Origin: Clostridium beijerinckii
Lineage (GTDB): Bacteria; Bacillota; Clostridia; Clostridiales; Clostridiaceae
NCBI RefSeq assembly: GCF_018223745.1
Contig: NZ_CP073653.1
Span: 4,762,001 to 4,826,000 of the forward strand
Reading direction: 5' to 3'
Length of the DNA stretch: 64,000 nucleotides
Part shown: in pieces, positions 17,367-27,072 of the stretch
How the letters are laid out: every line of letters begins with the position of its first letter
Numbering within the stretch: position 1 is the stretch's first letter
Translations under genes and position numbers: made by a program
The notes under the pieces: model-generated
Told to the model about the DNA's origin: nothing
What the model saw: the letters and a program-made list of their open reading frames with translations, nothing else
Database searches by the model: none

Positions 17367-18458
17367 TTATCTCATAAGCCCAGTAATTGTTTGTAGAATT
17401 TCATCTCCTGTAGTTACCATCTTTGATGCAGCTTGGAAACTTCTAGTTGCTGTGATCATATCTGTAAATTGTTCTGTTAAATCTACATTTGAACCTTCAA
17501 GAGCTCCTTGAATTAATGATCCGAAACCGCCTTGATTCCCTGTTGCAGTAGTTGTTGAAGATGATGTACTAGTATCTATCTTTCCAGTTTTATAAACTAT
17601 AGGCCCTGAGTTAGAAGAATTTATGCACATATTACCACCAAGATCAGTCAATCCTTCTGGATTTTTAAAACTTGCCATAGCAATTTGACCAATTGCAGCT
17701 CTCTTACCATCTCCTAATACAGCAGTAATAATACCATCTTTTCCGATTTCAAATTTCTTAACAGGCTGTGTTACAGCACCTGATGCACCTGGAGTTCCTG
17801 AAATAGTGACACTATCTGGTATTACTAAAGGTCTCATTGTATTATCAGATACTTTTAAATCTTTAGAATCTGCATTTACATAGTTAGCACCTATAACATT
17901 ATTTGTTGAATCATAAGCTAAACTTTTAGCACTAGCAGTTCCACCATCATTTGTAGCGCTAGTTAAATAATATCCCATAATTCTATGCCCATCAGATGTT
18001 AATAAATTTCCTTGATAATCCAATGTAAGATTTCCATCCCTTGTAAACAAAGTTTCTGAAATTTGTCCAGTGGCATCAGAGGCTGCCGCATTTGGTGCAC
18101 CTGTAGCTTGATCAGCACCAATTCCAGAATTCAAATCGCCTTTAGATACTACTAGGTATCCATCACCATCAATACATACATCAAGGCTTCTACCTGTTGA
18201 TAATGCATTACCTTGTCCCATAACTTTGTTAATACTTGAAAGTTGTGCTCCTAACCCTATCTGCTTAGCATTTGTACCTCCAAGTACTGAAGTAGGTGCT
18301 GTTGCCTCAGAAGAATTTTGATAAAGCATATCCTTAAATCTTGCACTTGAAGATTTAAAAGCTGTTGTTCCTACGTTTGCTATATTATTACCTATAACAT
18401 CCAATTTAGTTTGGTTAACCTTCATTCCGCTTATCCCAGAATACATACATCTTAACAT
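17367..18458 (-). CDS. flgE: Flagellar hook protein FlgE
   Basis: The preferred start is ATG 18458 (MLRCMYSGISGMKVN), because GGGAGG is 7-8 bases upstream; ORF extension to 18473 would put the start inside the ribosome site. The 363-aa product has the axial N-terminal motif GNNIANVGTTAFKS, a central variable hook domain rich in Ala, Ser, Thr and Asn (about 100-300) and a C-terminal EGSNVDLTEQFTDMITATRSFQA helix. It polymerises into the hook. It follows flgD and the TIGR02530 gene, as expected. Confidence 0.95.
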   Translation of the reverse strand: MLRCMYSGISGMKVNQTKLDVIGNNIANVGTTAFKSSSARFKDMLYQNSSEATAPTSVLGGTNAKQIGLGAQLSSINKVMGQGNALSTGRSLDVCIDGDGYLVVSKGDLNSGIGADQATGAPNAAASDATGQISETLFTRDGNLTLDYQGNLLTSDGHRIMGYYLTSATNDGGTASAKSLAYDSTNNVIGANYVNADSKDLKVSDNTMRPLVIPDSVTISGTPGASGAVTQPVKKFEIGKDGIITAVLGDGKRAAIGQIAMASFKNPEGLTDLGGNMCINSSNSGPIVYKTGKIDTSTSSSTTTATGNQGGFGSLIQGALEGSNVDLTEQFTDMITATRSFQAASKMVTTGDEILQTITGLMR

Positions 18459-18526
18459 AAACATACCTCCCAATCTTTTTTCAATTTATATAACTTGCTT
18501 CTGTCGATCCACAAGTTCAGGCTTCC

Positions 18527-18600
18527 GTAACCAATTCACAATTATCAATTCCTAATCCACAATGATTGTACATTGTGAATTGTGCATTGTGAATTATGCA
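18527..18600. repeat. Intergenic ATTGTGAATTGTGCATTGTGAATT repeat
   Basis: The gap between flgE and the TIGR02530-type gene holds AATTCACAATTATCAATT facing ATTGTGAATTGTGCATTG. It is the same word family as in other gaps of the operon and has no ORF. Confidence 0.55.
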
Positions 18601-18617
18601 TTGTCTAAAGGTCCAGC

Positions 18618-19016
18618 CTATAAAATTACTACGCTATCTACGTTCGTAAATATATTATCTTTCGCTCTATCCTTTTCTACAGCTGTTATTAGAGTCTTGT
18701 TTTCAACACTAGCAATTAATGCAATATCTTTATATAACATAACTGTATTTTTAGAATTTTTATCCTGAGCTATTTTAAAACCCTTTTGTATTTGTTCCAT
18801 ATCTTCTTTAGTAAAATTAATCTCATTTAATCTTGAAGCAGCATGCTTTGATACAGTAAAACTCTGATCTCTATTTTTAACACCATCTAGTACATCCTGA
18901 AATTTTGCTTCCTTCTGCTTGCTATTAGGACTATCACCTATAGCCTTTTGAGAATTTGCAAATTGCCCAATATTCCCTACAGAATAAGCTTGTCCATTAA
19001 TAATTCTATAACTCAT
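18618..19016 (-). CDS. Flagellar operon protein, TIGR02530 type
   Basis: The 132-aa protein has the conserved core SKHAASRLNEINFTKEDMEQI followed by MLYKDIALIASVENKTLITAV, which I recognise as the clostridial/bacillar flagellar operon protein family between flgD and flgE. The exact role is unknown; position suggests hook assembly. Its ATG begins directly after the flgD stop (TAAATG), so translation is coupled. Confidence 0.85.
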   Translation of the reverse strand: MSYRIINGQAYSVGNIGQFANSQKAIGDSPNSKQKEAKFQDVLDGVKNRDQSFTVSKHAASRLNEINFTKEDMEQIQKGFKIAQDKNSKNTVMLYKDIALIASVENKTLITAVEKDRAKDNIFTNVDSVVIL

Positions 19017-19994
19017 TTATACACCTGCTATTTTAGCTAGAATTGCATTTTCTGCATCTGTCGAATCATTAGTTGCACTTGAAATTGTATTTATTGTTCC
19101 ATTTGAAGATGCATTCGTAGTATCACCTGCTGTTCCTGTATTAGTATTAGTGTCTGTAGAACCAGAATCAGAAGTTGTTCCGCTGCCACTAGAATTACTG
19201 TTACTTGAACCATTTGTACCTGTTTCACTTGTACTTTCATTAGCAGTATTGTTATTTAAATTCACTTTCATATCATCATCTGCCAGATCTCCAGCTCTTA
19301 CTATATCTCCATAATCGTAAGTCTTATTTTCTCCTGTTGGCTTACCGTTATCATCCAAAACATCAACTTTTATCTTTACAGTAGCACCACTGACAGTATC
19401 AATATAAGCACCAGTAATCTTTCCTTTTATTAAAACAGTCTTCTTTTTATCATCTAAAGTCGCAATCACAACTTTTTCTTGTTTATCTGCTAAAGCTGAG
19501 GCGGCTAAGAAATCAGAATTAAGAGCAGTTCTACTATTTGCATTAGTATTAGAATCAGTTGTTTGTACAGTTCCAATTATATTTTCAACTGCAATTTTTG
19601 CTTCTTTCCCATTAATTAACATTCCTAAATATGTTCCACCAGATTCTTTCAATACCTGAGTTACATACCCCTGTATATAAGAGCCATTGTCGTCTTTTTC
19701 ATTGGTTATTACTGTTCTACCAATCATTTGCTGGTATGCTGAGTCTGACATAGTAGTATTTAAATTCTGCATTTGTTCCATTGATGCGAATTGAGCCATC
19801 TGACTTACATATGCACTTGAATCTTGATTTTGGGTTGGATCTAAATTACTTAATTGAGCAGATAATATCTTTAAAAATGAATTTTTATCCATAGTATTAT
19901 CATTTTTCTTTAAGATCTTAGTTCCATTCGCAGTTGTACCTGAACTTGCAACATTTACTGTCGAATCATTTAATGGACTTAATGTAGTACTCAT
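19017..19994 (-). CDS. flgD: Hook-cap (hook assembly) protein FlgD
   Basis: The N-terminal FlgD signature is clear: DKNSFLKILSAQLSNLDPTQNQDSS with AYVSQMAQFASMEQMQNL (about 36-78). A beta-rich middle follows, then a long low-complexity tail rich in S, T, N and G (about 245-300) ending in a short helix. At 325 aa it is longer than most FlgD proteins because of that tail. FlgD caps the growing hook and is then discarded. It follows fliK by 11 bp. Confidence 0.93.
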   Translation of the reverse strand: MSTTLSPLNDSTVNVASSGTTANGTKILKKNDNTMDKNSFLKILSAQLSNLDPTQNQDSSAYVSQMAQFASMEQMQNLNTTMSDSAYQQMIGRTVITNEKDDNGSYIQGYVTQVLKESGGTYLGMLINGKEAKIAVENIIGTVQTTDSNTNANSRTALNSDFLAASALADKQEKVVIATLDDKKKTVLIKGKITGAYIDTVSGATVKIKVDVLDDNGKPTGENKTYDYGDIVRAGDLADDDMKVNLNNNTANESTSETGTNGSSNSNSSGSGTTSDSGSTDTNTNTGTAGDTTNASSNGTINTISSATNDSTDAENAILAKIAGV

Positions 19995-20005
19995 ACTTAT
20001 ACCTC

Positions 20006-21352
20006 CTATGCAAAAAATTCTATATTATTATCATTAGCTTCAATATTCTCCACTAAATCTTCTTCACTAGATGCTAAATTATTTGCTGCATTACTATTTC
20101 TAGTATTGTTTCTTCTTTGCTCTTCTGAAAGCTGTCCGCCAAAACTTTGTTCACTAAAAAATGTAGTATCATCTTGATAAAGTTCAATATTTACATCTGC
20201 TATTTTTAAATTTTGCTCTCCAAGCTGCTTTTTAATATCAGATAAATTTTGAGAAATTAAAGCAGTTGTATCTTTTGAATTAGCTTTTAAATTCGCTTTT
20301 ATTACTCCATCCTCTTGAACCAGCTTTATAGTTATCTCACCTAAATTTCCAGGATTGACTTTTACTGTTAATTCCTTAAGTGAATTAGTGTTCATAAACT
20401 TAACGTCTTTTATTAAATCATCAACAAAAGTAGCCTTATTGATTGTAAGTCCTCTAGTATTATTTACGCCTTGATTCTGTATTGTTGAAGTTCTAGATGC
20501 AAACAAATTGATTTTATTTAATGAGTCATCTTTATTATCATCAACTAAAGAATTTAAGAACTTCTCCTCTTTTGAAGCTGTCGGAGTATTATTTTTTGAT
20601 GCTGAAGAATTATCACTTTCACTATTATCTTGAGAATAACTTTTACTTAACATATCTTCAAGTGTTAAAACTTTATTACCTGCATTCTGATTATTTTCTA
20701 GCAAATCAGATATTTCAGACATTATTCCTTTTAAACTACTTTTAGTAGATTCTGTAGCATTTTCTTTAATAGTACCATTTAAATTTCCTAAAAGCTTTTC
20801 CATTAAGTTTAGTGAATTAGAATCTAACTTACTTTTTACAGAATCATTTTTTAGTAATTCCATTATTTTTTCCATAATACCATTTAAACTACTATTAGAT
20901 AGTGTACTGTTAGCTCCATCAATTCCAACTTTAGAATTAATTGCTCCATTGGCATTTATGCTATCTTGTTTTATTCCCAATTTAGCAAGTAAGCTTAACA
21001 ATTCTGATAATATGTCCTTCAGTTTATCCTTAGATGCTGTCTTACTTTCCTTTTCTAGTTCCTCAAGCTTTTCATTTAATTCTTTTGTATCCTTATCAGT
21101 ATCTTTAACTTCAGTTGAATTTTGTTTTTGATTTGCAGAAGATACATATCCATTATCCTCATGATCCTTATAATCACTTTTTGATTTTAATACATTTTTA
21201 AAATCATCTTTCCTAGAAGTGTATGAATTATTCAGCGTCTTAGTAACTTCTGAAGTAGATTTGCTTGCAAAATTTGTATTAGAAGTAAATGACTTCACCA
21301 TACTATCTAAGCTGTTTGACGAACTATTTGAATCTTTTGTAGCTGTAACCAT
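20006..21352 (-). CDS. fliK: Flagellar hook-length control protein FliK
   Basis: The start is ATG 21352, with GGAGG 8 bases upstream; the in-frame GTG at 21361 overlaps the ribosome site. The 448-aa protein has a long S/N/K-rich, poorly conserved N-terminal ruler region (about 1-320). A C-terminal hook-length domain contains ELTVKVNPGNLGEITIKLVQEDG and NLSDIKKQLGEQNLKIADVNIEL. It measures hook length and triggers the FlhB specificity switch. Low sequence conservation outside the C-terminus is normal. Confidence 0.93.
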   Translation of the reverse strand: MVTATKDSNSSSNSLDSMVKSFTSNTNFASKSTSEVTKTLNNSYTSRKDDFKNVLKSKSDYKDHEDNGYVSSANQKQNSTEVKDTDKDTKELNEKLEELEKESKTASKDKLKDILSELLSLLAKLGIKQDSINANGAINSKVGIDGANSTLSNSSLNGIMEKIMELLKNDSVKSKLDSNSLNLMEKLLGNLNGTIKENATESTKSSLKGIMSEISDLLENNQNAGNKVLTLEDMLSKSYSQDNSESDNSSASKNNTPTASKEEKFLNSLVDDNKDDSLNKINLFASRTSTIQNQGVNNTRGLTINKATFVDDLIKDVKFMNTNSLKELTVKVNPGNLGEITIKLVQEDGVIKANLKANSKDTTALISQNLSDIKKQLGEQNLKIADVNIELYQDDTTFFSEQSFGGQLSEEQRRNNTRNSNAANNLASSEEDLVENIEANDNNIEFFA

Positions 21353-21447
21353 TATTTTCACCTCCCTTCAAGCAGTTTAATTCTATTTAGATGAAATTCA
21401 ATTAAGATTAACTGCATCTCAACCTCCAAATCATAGATTAATATTTT

Positions 21448-21885
21448 TTAATTTTTTTGATTTCTTACATATGCATAAAGAGCTAACTCATCAATATTGA
21501 TTTGTTCTATTCTATCCTGCTCTTTTACATATTCAGAATACTTCTTTTCTTTTAAGGTCTGAACCGTCTTTCTTTCCATCTGTTTAGCCGTTAAATCTTT
21601 TCTTCTATTTTCAATCTCTTGATTTTTGACCGCTAAATCCTTCTCCGTAGATTTTATTCCACTTTGAACACCTTGAATGTAATATCTTTTTAATTTCTGA
21701 TATACAACATCCTCATTAGGAGATATACCGTTATATTTTTGATAATTTGCCTTAAGTTCTTCTAACTTTTCTTCAATCTTCTTTTTCTCTCTCTGACTTT
21801 CAGTAAATAATCTTTTACTTTCTTCTTCTTTTTCCATTCTCATTTCAAGGAGCTTTTCTAAGCCAAACTTAAATCTCTCAGCCAA
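21448..21885 (-). CDS. fliJ: Flagellar export chaperone/stalk FliJ
   Basis: The 145-aa protein is predicted almost entirely coiled coil (heptads from about 5 to 130, K/E/Q-rich). It starts at TTG 21885 with AAAGGAGG upstream. FliJ acts as the central stalk of the FliI ATPase and shuttles chaperones. It lies between fliI and fliK, its usual place. Confidence 0.9.
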   Translation of the reverse strand: MAERFKFGLEKLLEMRMEKEEESKRLFTESQREKKKIEEKLEELKANYQKYNGISPNEDVVYQKLKRYYIQGVQSGIKSTEKDLAVKNQEIENRRKDLTAKQMERKTVQTLKEKKYSEYVKEQDRIEQINIDELALYAYVRNQKN

Positions 21886-21898
21886 AATAAAACCTCCT

Positions 21899-23215
21899 TT
21901 ATTTAAACATTGATATTAAAGAATTTTGTGTACCTTCAAAAGAAGTTTTTTCATCAATTCCCTGACATAGAAAATCATTTAATGATTCATTATAGTTAAT
22001 TGCCATATCAATCTTTTTATTGCTTCCTTTAACATAAGCCCCTATATTTATTAAATCCTCAGAGTCCTTATAAGTTGCTAAAAGATCTCTTGCCATAGAT
22101 GCAGCTTCTTTATGTTCTTTAGGTGCTATTGTGTTCATAAGTCTGCTGACACTATTTAAAATATCAATGGCTGGGTAATGATTTTTATGAGCTAAAGATC
22201 TTGATAAAACTATATGACCATCTAATATTCCTCTAACAGCATCTGCTATAGGCTCATTAAAATCATCTCCATCAACAAGCACTGTATAAAAGGCAGTTAT
22301 TGAACCATCGATAGATGTTCCAGATCTCTCCATAAGTTTAGGTAATTTAGCAAATACTGAAGGCGTATATCCTTTAGTAGCTGGTGGCTCCCCTATAGCA
22401 AGTCCAACTTCTCTTTGTGCCATTGCAAATCTTGTAACTGAATCCATCATAAGAATTACTTTTTTACCTTTATCTCTGAAATATTCAGCAATAGCTGTAG
22501 CTGTTAATGCTCCTTTGAGTCTTATTAATGCCGGTTTATCTGATGTAGCACACACTACAACAGATTTTTTCATACCTTCTGGTCCTAGATCTTTTTCTAT
22601 AAATTCTAGAACCTCTCTACCTCTTTCACCTATTAGTGAAATAACATTAACATCAGCTTTTGCCTCTCTCGCTATCATTCCTAGTGTAGTACTTTTTCCA
22701 ACTCCACTACCTGCAAAGATGCCAATTCTCTGCCCATCTCCACAAGTTAAGAAACCATCTATTGCTCTAACTCCAGTAGGCATTATTTCTTTTATTCTTT
22801 TTCTCTTTAATGGATCTGGTGCATCATTTTCTAATGGATACTCTTCTCCATCCATAGATATACTGTCGCAGTCTAAAGGATTTCCAAGTCCATCTATTAT
22901 ATGTCCAAGTAGCTTATCTGAACATTTTACACTCAGCGGCTTACGTTGCGGTACAACTCTGCATCCAGGTGAAATTCCTATAAGCTCATCAAGAGGCATT
23001 AATATTACAAATTCATCTCTAAAGCCAACAACTTCACAATTTACAGGAACATTTTTCTCATTATATATTATGCAAAGTTCACCTACAAAAGCCTTAATAC
23101 CTTGTACTTCAATAGTAAGTCCTATTACTTTCTTAACAACGCCTTCACTATATATTGTCGAAGTATCACTTGCTTTTTTAATAAGTTTATCGAAATCCAA
23201 GTCTAAATCCAGCAC
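21899..23215 (-). CDS. fliI: Flagellum-specific ATPase FliI
   Basis: The 438-aa F1-beta-like ATPase has Walker A GSGVGKST (169-176), GERGREV, the Walker B region VILMMDSVTRFA, and the ATPase alpha/beta signature PAIDILNSVSR. It energises or regulates substrate loading at the export gate with FliH and FliJ. The start codon is GTG at 23215 with AAAGGAG upstream. It is preceded by a 144-bp repeat-filled gap after fliH. Confidence 0.97.
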   Translation of the reverse strand: MLDLDLDFDKLIKKASDTSTIYSEGVVKKVIGLTIEVQGIKAFVGELCIIYNEKNVPVNCEVVGFRDEFVILMPLDELIGISPGCRVVPQRKPLSVKCSDKLLGHIIDGLGNPLDCDSISMDGEEYPLENDAPDPLKRKRIKEIMPTGVRAIDGFLTCGDGQRIGIFAGSGVGKSTTLGMIAREAKADVNVISLIGERGREVLEFIEKDLGPEGMKKSVVVCATSDKPALIRLKGALTATAIAEYFRDKGKKVILMMDSVTRFAMAQREVGLAIGEPPATKGYTPSVFAKLPKLMERSGTSIDGSITAFYTVLVDGDDFNEPIADAVRGILDGHIVLSRSLAHKNHYPAIDILNSVSRLMNTIAPKEHKEAASMARDLLATYKDSEDLINIGAYVKGSNKKIDMAINYNESLNDFLCQGIDEKTSFEGTQNSLISMFK

Positions 23216-23229
23216 TTATAACTACTCCT

Positions 23230-23357
23230 TTACAGTTTCCAATGCACAGTGCACAATTCACAATTATTGATAACCCACTGAAATTGTTTTTAAAAATTTT
23301 TCAAACTCTATAGAAACTTGCTCTCAATTGTGAATCGTGAATTATGAATTGTGAATT
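23230..23357. repeat. Intergenic hairpin repeat between fliH and fliI
   Basis: CAGTGCACAATTCACAATTATTGA on the left faces CTCAATTGTGAATCGTGAATTATGAATTGTG on the right. The inner sequence (GAAATTGTTTTTAAAAATTTTTC) is itself nearly palindromic. It belongs to the same word family as other gaps in this operon. Confidence 0.6.
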
Positions 23358-23359
23358 AT

Positions 23360-24145
23360 TTATCCAAATATTGCTTTTCGTATTTGTTCCATTCCAATAT
23401 CCACGCCCACTTTTACTATGCCACTGTTTTTTTCCAAAACTGCATTTCCCGGTTCCATAAAATCATCTGCAAGCACAAAAATTTCATTTTTTATATTGTA
23501 TGATACCTTCCATCTTTCCACCTGCGATTTTAATTCTTCAATATGGGCTGAATTCACCTTTAAAATAACATTTTCTTCTCCTTTTGAGATCTTAAAAGCT
23601 TCTTCAATAATATTATTCATCGCTTCATTGGTACTCAGTGTTTTCTTTGTAATATTTTCCGCAATTTCTAACGCTAATTGTACTATCTCGCTTTTCTTAC
23701 TTTCTAGATATCTTTCATAGTTCTCATGCGCAGATTTCAGCATCAATTCTGCTTTATTAACAATCTCTGCCGCCTCTGCTCTTGCACTTTCAATTGTTTC
23801 ATCATAAGCTTTCCTATATCCATCATCATATCCATTTTCTAATCCTTGAGCATATCCTTTTTCATATGCTTTTTTCTCTGAAGCATTGGCATCCATTTGT
23901 GCTCTCAAAACAATAATCTGCTTTTCGTTTTTAGCATCCTGTATTATCCTTTGTCCAATATCTTCATACCTTTTTAAAAGTTCTTCAGGATCAATCTGTG
24001 GAGCTTTTACTACAATTTCTTCTTCCTCTTTTTCCTCTTCTATTTCTTCAGATGCTGCCTTTTTACTAACATACTCTGTTGAAATAACTTTACTTGTTCC
24101 TGACTTTGCAAAGTCCTTTTTTATTAATCTATACGATGATTGCAT
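23360..24145 (-). CDS. fliH: Flagellar assembly protein FliH
   Basis: ATG 24145 (MQSSYRLIKKDFAKS) is preferred, as GAGGTG precedes it; the longer reading to 24184 starts well inside fliG. The 261-aa protein has an acidic stretch (about 35-45), a long coiled coil with Gly-rich repeats (GYAQGLENGYDDGYRKAYD) and a C-terminal FliH/V-ATPase E-type domain (ALEIAENITKKTL, VGVDIGMEQIRKAIFG). It negatively regulates and anchors FliI. It overlaps fliG by 17 bp. Confidence 0.92.
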   Translation of the reverse strand: MQSSYRLIKKDFAKSGTSKVISTEYVSKKAASEEIEEEKEEEEIVVKAPQIDPEELLKRYEDIGQRIIQDAKNEKQIIVLRAQMDANASEKKAYEKGYAQGLENGYDDGYRKAYDETIESARAEAAEIVNKAELMLKSAHENYERYLESKKSEIVQLALEIAENITKKTLSTNEAMNNIIEEAFKISKGEENVILKVNSAHIEELKSQVERWKVSYNIKNEIFVLADDFMEPGNAVLEKNSGIVKVGVDIGMEQIRKAIFG

Positions 24146-25145
24146 CTTCTCCACCTCTTGCAATGATGATTTCATTAGCATCATCTAACCTTCTAATAAC
24201 AGAAACAATCTTTTGTTGTGCCTTTTCAACATCCATAAGCCTTACTGGTCCTAAGAATTCCATATCTTCCTTTAATGAAGCAGCGGCTCTCTTAGATTGA
24301 TTCCTGTATATAGAATTTGCAACTTCATCAGAACATCCCTTAAGTGCAAGTGCAAGATCTCCAACTTCCACTTCTCGAAGAATTCTTTGGATAGATACAT
24401 CATCAAGAGATATAATATCTTCAAATACAAACATTGAACTCTTAACTTTATCTGCAAGTTCTGCATCTTCTCTTTCTAGGCCTTCTGTAATATTCTTTTC
24501 TGTTGTTCTATCAACTGCATTTAATATGCTAACTAAAGTTTCTACGCCACCTAAAGTCGTCATTTCAGTTCTTACTACAGAAGACAACTTGCTCTCAAGT
24601 ACAGCTTCAATTTCTTTAATTACCATTGGTGACGTATTGCTCATAGTTGCTATTCTATAAGCAACCTCGCTTTGAGTTTCTTCTGGTAATTCAGCCATAA
24701 CTTGTGCAGCTTTATCTGGCTGCAAGTAACATAAAATTAAAGCTATAGTTTGAGGCTGCTCTGATATAATTACATTTAACAATTGATGAGAATCTGCCTT
24801 TCTTGCAATTGAAAAAGGTCTATATTGAGCTGTAGCTTCTGATACCTTATCTAATATTTCACTAGCTCTTTGAGTTCCTAACGCTTTTGATAATAATGTT
24901 TTAGCATAATCCATACCGCCCTCAATTATATAATCTCGGGCTTTATTCATCTGATAAAACTCATTTAATATTTCTTCTCTTTGTTCTGGTGTAACAGACG
25001 TAATATTAGCAATTTCATAAGTTATTTTTTGTATATCTGCCTCTGGTAGTTTTTTCAATATCCCCGATGAGGCTTCAGGTCCAAGAGTTATAAATAATAT
25101 TGCTGCCTTATGCACCCCTGTCAATTGATTTGGTTCTTTTGACAT
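24129..25145 (-). CDS. fliG: Flagellar motor switch protein FliG
   Basis: The 338-aa protein begins at ATG 25145 (MSKEPNQLTGVHKAAIL), with GAGAGG 8 bases upstream. It has the N-terminal FliF-binding domain, a middle ARM domain with EHPQ-like segment SEQPQTIALILCYL, and a C-terminal torque domain with EDIISLDDVSIQRILREVE. The charged residues facing the stator are in that last domain. It is a cytoplasmic rotor component and is tightly packed between fliF and fliH. Confidence 0.96.
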   Translation of the reverse strand: MSKEPNQLTGVHKAAILFITLGPEASSGILKKLPEADIQKITYEIANITSVTPEQREEILNEFYQMNKARDYIIEGGMDYAKTLLSKALGTQRASEILDKVSEATAQYRPFSIARKADSHQLLNVIISEQPQTIALILCYLQPDKAAQVMAELPEETQSEVAYRIATMSNTSPMVIKEIEAVLESKLSSVVRTEMTTLGGVETLVSILNAVDRTTEKNITEGLEREDAELADKVKSSMFVFEDIISLDDVSIQRILREVEVGDLALALKGCSDEVANSIYRNQSKRAAASLKEDMEFLGPVRLMDVEKAQQKIVSVIRRLDDANEIIIARGGEDAIIV

Positions 25146-25150
25146 AGCCA

Positions 25151-26722
25151 TCACCTCTCATTTTCAGTCAACCATGACTTGATTATTTCTACTACTTGCT
25201 CTGGTTTTTCTGTTGCATATTTCTTTATCTCTTCTTCTAAGTGTGATTTTTTAGTTTTAGCCTCAAATTCTATTGGTTCAAAAACATCATCTGTTGGTTC
25301 TTTAGGTAATATAGTATCATCAATTAAAGTATTTAATAATTGTTCATTTTCTTCTTTCTTCTTCTTTCTTCTCTTTGCGACGAAGTAAATAATAATACCT
25401 AAAAGCAATGCTCCCAAAATTCCTGCAACAATCATCATCTTATTCTTGCTAGCTGTAGCTGTCTCTGCATTCATAGCATCAATTTCTGCCTTAGCTTGAT
25501 CCTGAGCTGTTGTGTCAAATGCCATTCCAAGCACCGAAACTTTATCTCCTCTAAGTGTATCCAATCCAATTGCATTTCCAACTGTATTTTCAAGTGTCTG
25601 TTGCGTCGCAGCATCTAAATTTCCATCAATCACAACTGATGCTGTAAGTCTTTTAACTTCTCCTGGTGCACTAATAACTTTAGATTCACTTTTGCCCACT
25701 TCATAATTTGTCTTCTGATCTTCCTTACTTGAAGTCGAAGGGTTATTATTTGTAGCTGTAGTTGTATTACTCATATTATTATCAACAGGACTTTGACTTG
25801 TAGTTGTTGATCCTGAGTTATTCGATTCCTTTGAATTTTCTTGACTTACAATTACTTTATTCGGATCTACTACTGTTTGTGTCTTTTGTTTTGAATCAAA
25901 ATCCAAGTTTACATTAACAGTAGCCTTAACTTTCCCTTTACCAACGATTGGCTCTAATAAACTAACAATTGCCTTTTGCATCCTATCTTCATATGCCTTT
26001 TCAGCATCTTGTTGCTTTGATATTGTTTCAGAACTTACTGAATTATTTTGATCTGAATTTATATCCTTAGTAAGTAAATTCATATTATCATCTATAACAT
26101 CTATGTTTTCTCTAGGTATGTTTTCAGTTGCCCCAGATACTAATGCTACTATTGATTTAACCTGATCCTCACTAATAGTTGTCCCTTTTTTTAATTTCAG
26201 ATAAACTGCTGCCTTTCCAGGTTCTTTATCCTTCACAAAAACAGAATCCTTAGCCTCAGTTATATGTACTCTCGCTTCTTCTACTTGTGGAAAACTTTTT
26301 ATTGTCTTTTCCAACTCACCTTGCTGCATTCTAACTTTTTTTATTTTAAATTCTTCATCCGTCATTCCAAAGGAACTTCCACTATCCATTAATTCATAGC
26401 CTTTACTTCCAGATGTCAAAGTTGGTGCTAGCTCCAACCTTAATTTATCCACTTGATCCTTAGGAACCCAAATCGTATTTGTGTTACTATCTATTTTAGT
26501 ATCAACTTTTTTTTCATTTAAACTATTAACGACAGTTTGAGCATCAGCTGCATCAAGATCAGAAAATAGTACTTGATATTTGTTAGAAGATGAGTAAAAA
26601 ATCCCACTTATAATTGCAATAATAACTGCCACGATTGCTACTATTATAGCAGCTTTTATCTTCTTATTCTTGGATTTAAACTTTTCCAAAAGCCCCTTAA
26701 CTTTTTCTAAAAGTTTTTTCAT
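25151..26722 (-). CDS. fliF: MS-ring protein FliF
   Basis: The 523-aa protein has an N-terminal membrane helix (about 22-43), a YscJ/FliF ring domain starting YQVLFSDLDAADAQTVVNSL, a low-complexity S/N/T loop (about 290-340), a second membrane helix (about 430-450) and a C-terminal FliG-binding tail. It forms the MS ring that seeds basal-body assembly. Its TGA overlaps the ribosome region of fliG. The 21-bp gap to fliE is typical. Confidence 0.96.
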   Translation of the reverse strand: MKKLLEKVKGLLEKFKSKNKKIKAAIIVAIVAVIIAIISGIFYSSSNKYQVLFSDLDAADAQTVVNSLNEKKVDTKIDSNTNTIWVPKDQVDKLRLELAPTLTSGSKGYELMDSGSSFGMTDEEFKIKKVRMQQGELEKTIKSFPQVEEARVHITEAKDSVFVKDKEPGKAAVYLKLKKGTTISEDQVKSIVALVSGATENIPRENIDVIDDNMNLLTKDINSDQNNSVSSETISKQQDAEKAYEDRMQKAIVSLLEPIVGKGKVKATVNVNLDFDSKQKTQTVVDPNKVIVSQENSKESNNSGSTTTSQSPVDNNMSNTTTATNNNPSTSSKEDQKTNYEVGKSESKVISAPGEVKRLTASVVIDGNLDAATQQTLENTVGNAIGLDTLRGDKVSVLGMAFDTTAQDQAKAEIDAMNAETATASKNKMMIVAGILGALLLGIIIYFVAKRRKKKKEENEQLLNTLIDDTILPKEPTDDVFEPIEFEAKTKKSHLEEEIKKYATEKPEQVVEIIKSWLTENER

Positions 26723-26743
26723 TATTAAGCTCTCCTCACCTTA

Positions 26744-27061
26744 CTACAATTGCAACCTCGATAATTGATTATATCCGTCCAATAACTTGTCTCTAGTTTG
26801 TGCTAAAAACTGAAGACTCAAACTAGCCTCCTGATTCTTAACCATAACTTCATCAATATTAACATCATCACCTTTAATAAACTTTGTTGCAGTTTCATCA
26901 GCTTGTGTCATCTTACCGTTGGTATCATCTACTGCCTTTTTTAAGACATCTCCAAAATTAACTGAGTTATTGCTTTCATTATTGCTCTTATCACTATTGA
27001 TATCTTTAAATTTATTATTAAATATAATTTCATTTTGTGCAAACTTATCTTCTATTCTCAT
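26744..27061 (-). CDS. fliE: MS ring-rod junction protein FliE
   Basis: The 105-aa protein has the FliE core: FGDVLKKAVDDTNGKMTQADE, then EVMVKNQEASLSLQFLAQTRDKLLDGYNQLSRLQL at the C-terminus. It links the MS ring to the rod and is the first export substrate. The order flgB-flgC-fliE-fliF-fliG is universal in this group. Confidence 0.95.
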   Translation of the reverse strand: MRIEDKFAQNEIIFNNKFKDINSDKSNNESNNSVNFGDVLKKAVDDTNGKMTQADETATKFIKGDDVNIDEVMVKNQEASLSLQFLAQTRDKLLDGYNQLSRLQL

Positions 27062-27072
27062 TTTTCATCCCC

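Noticed and set aside
22515..23270. 251-codon plus-strand open frame opposite fliI
   Set aside because: It is antisense to the conserved FliI coding sequence and its composition is that of a complement (Ser/Pro/Ile-rich), with no plausible ribosome site.
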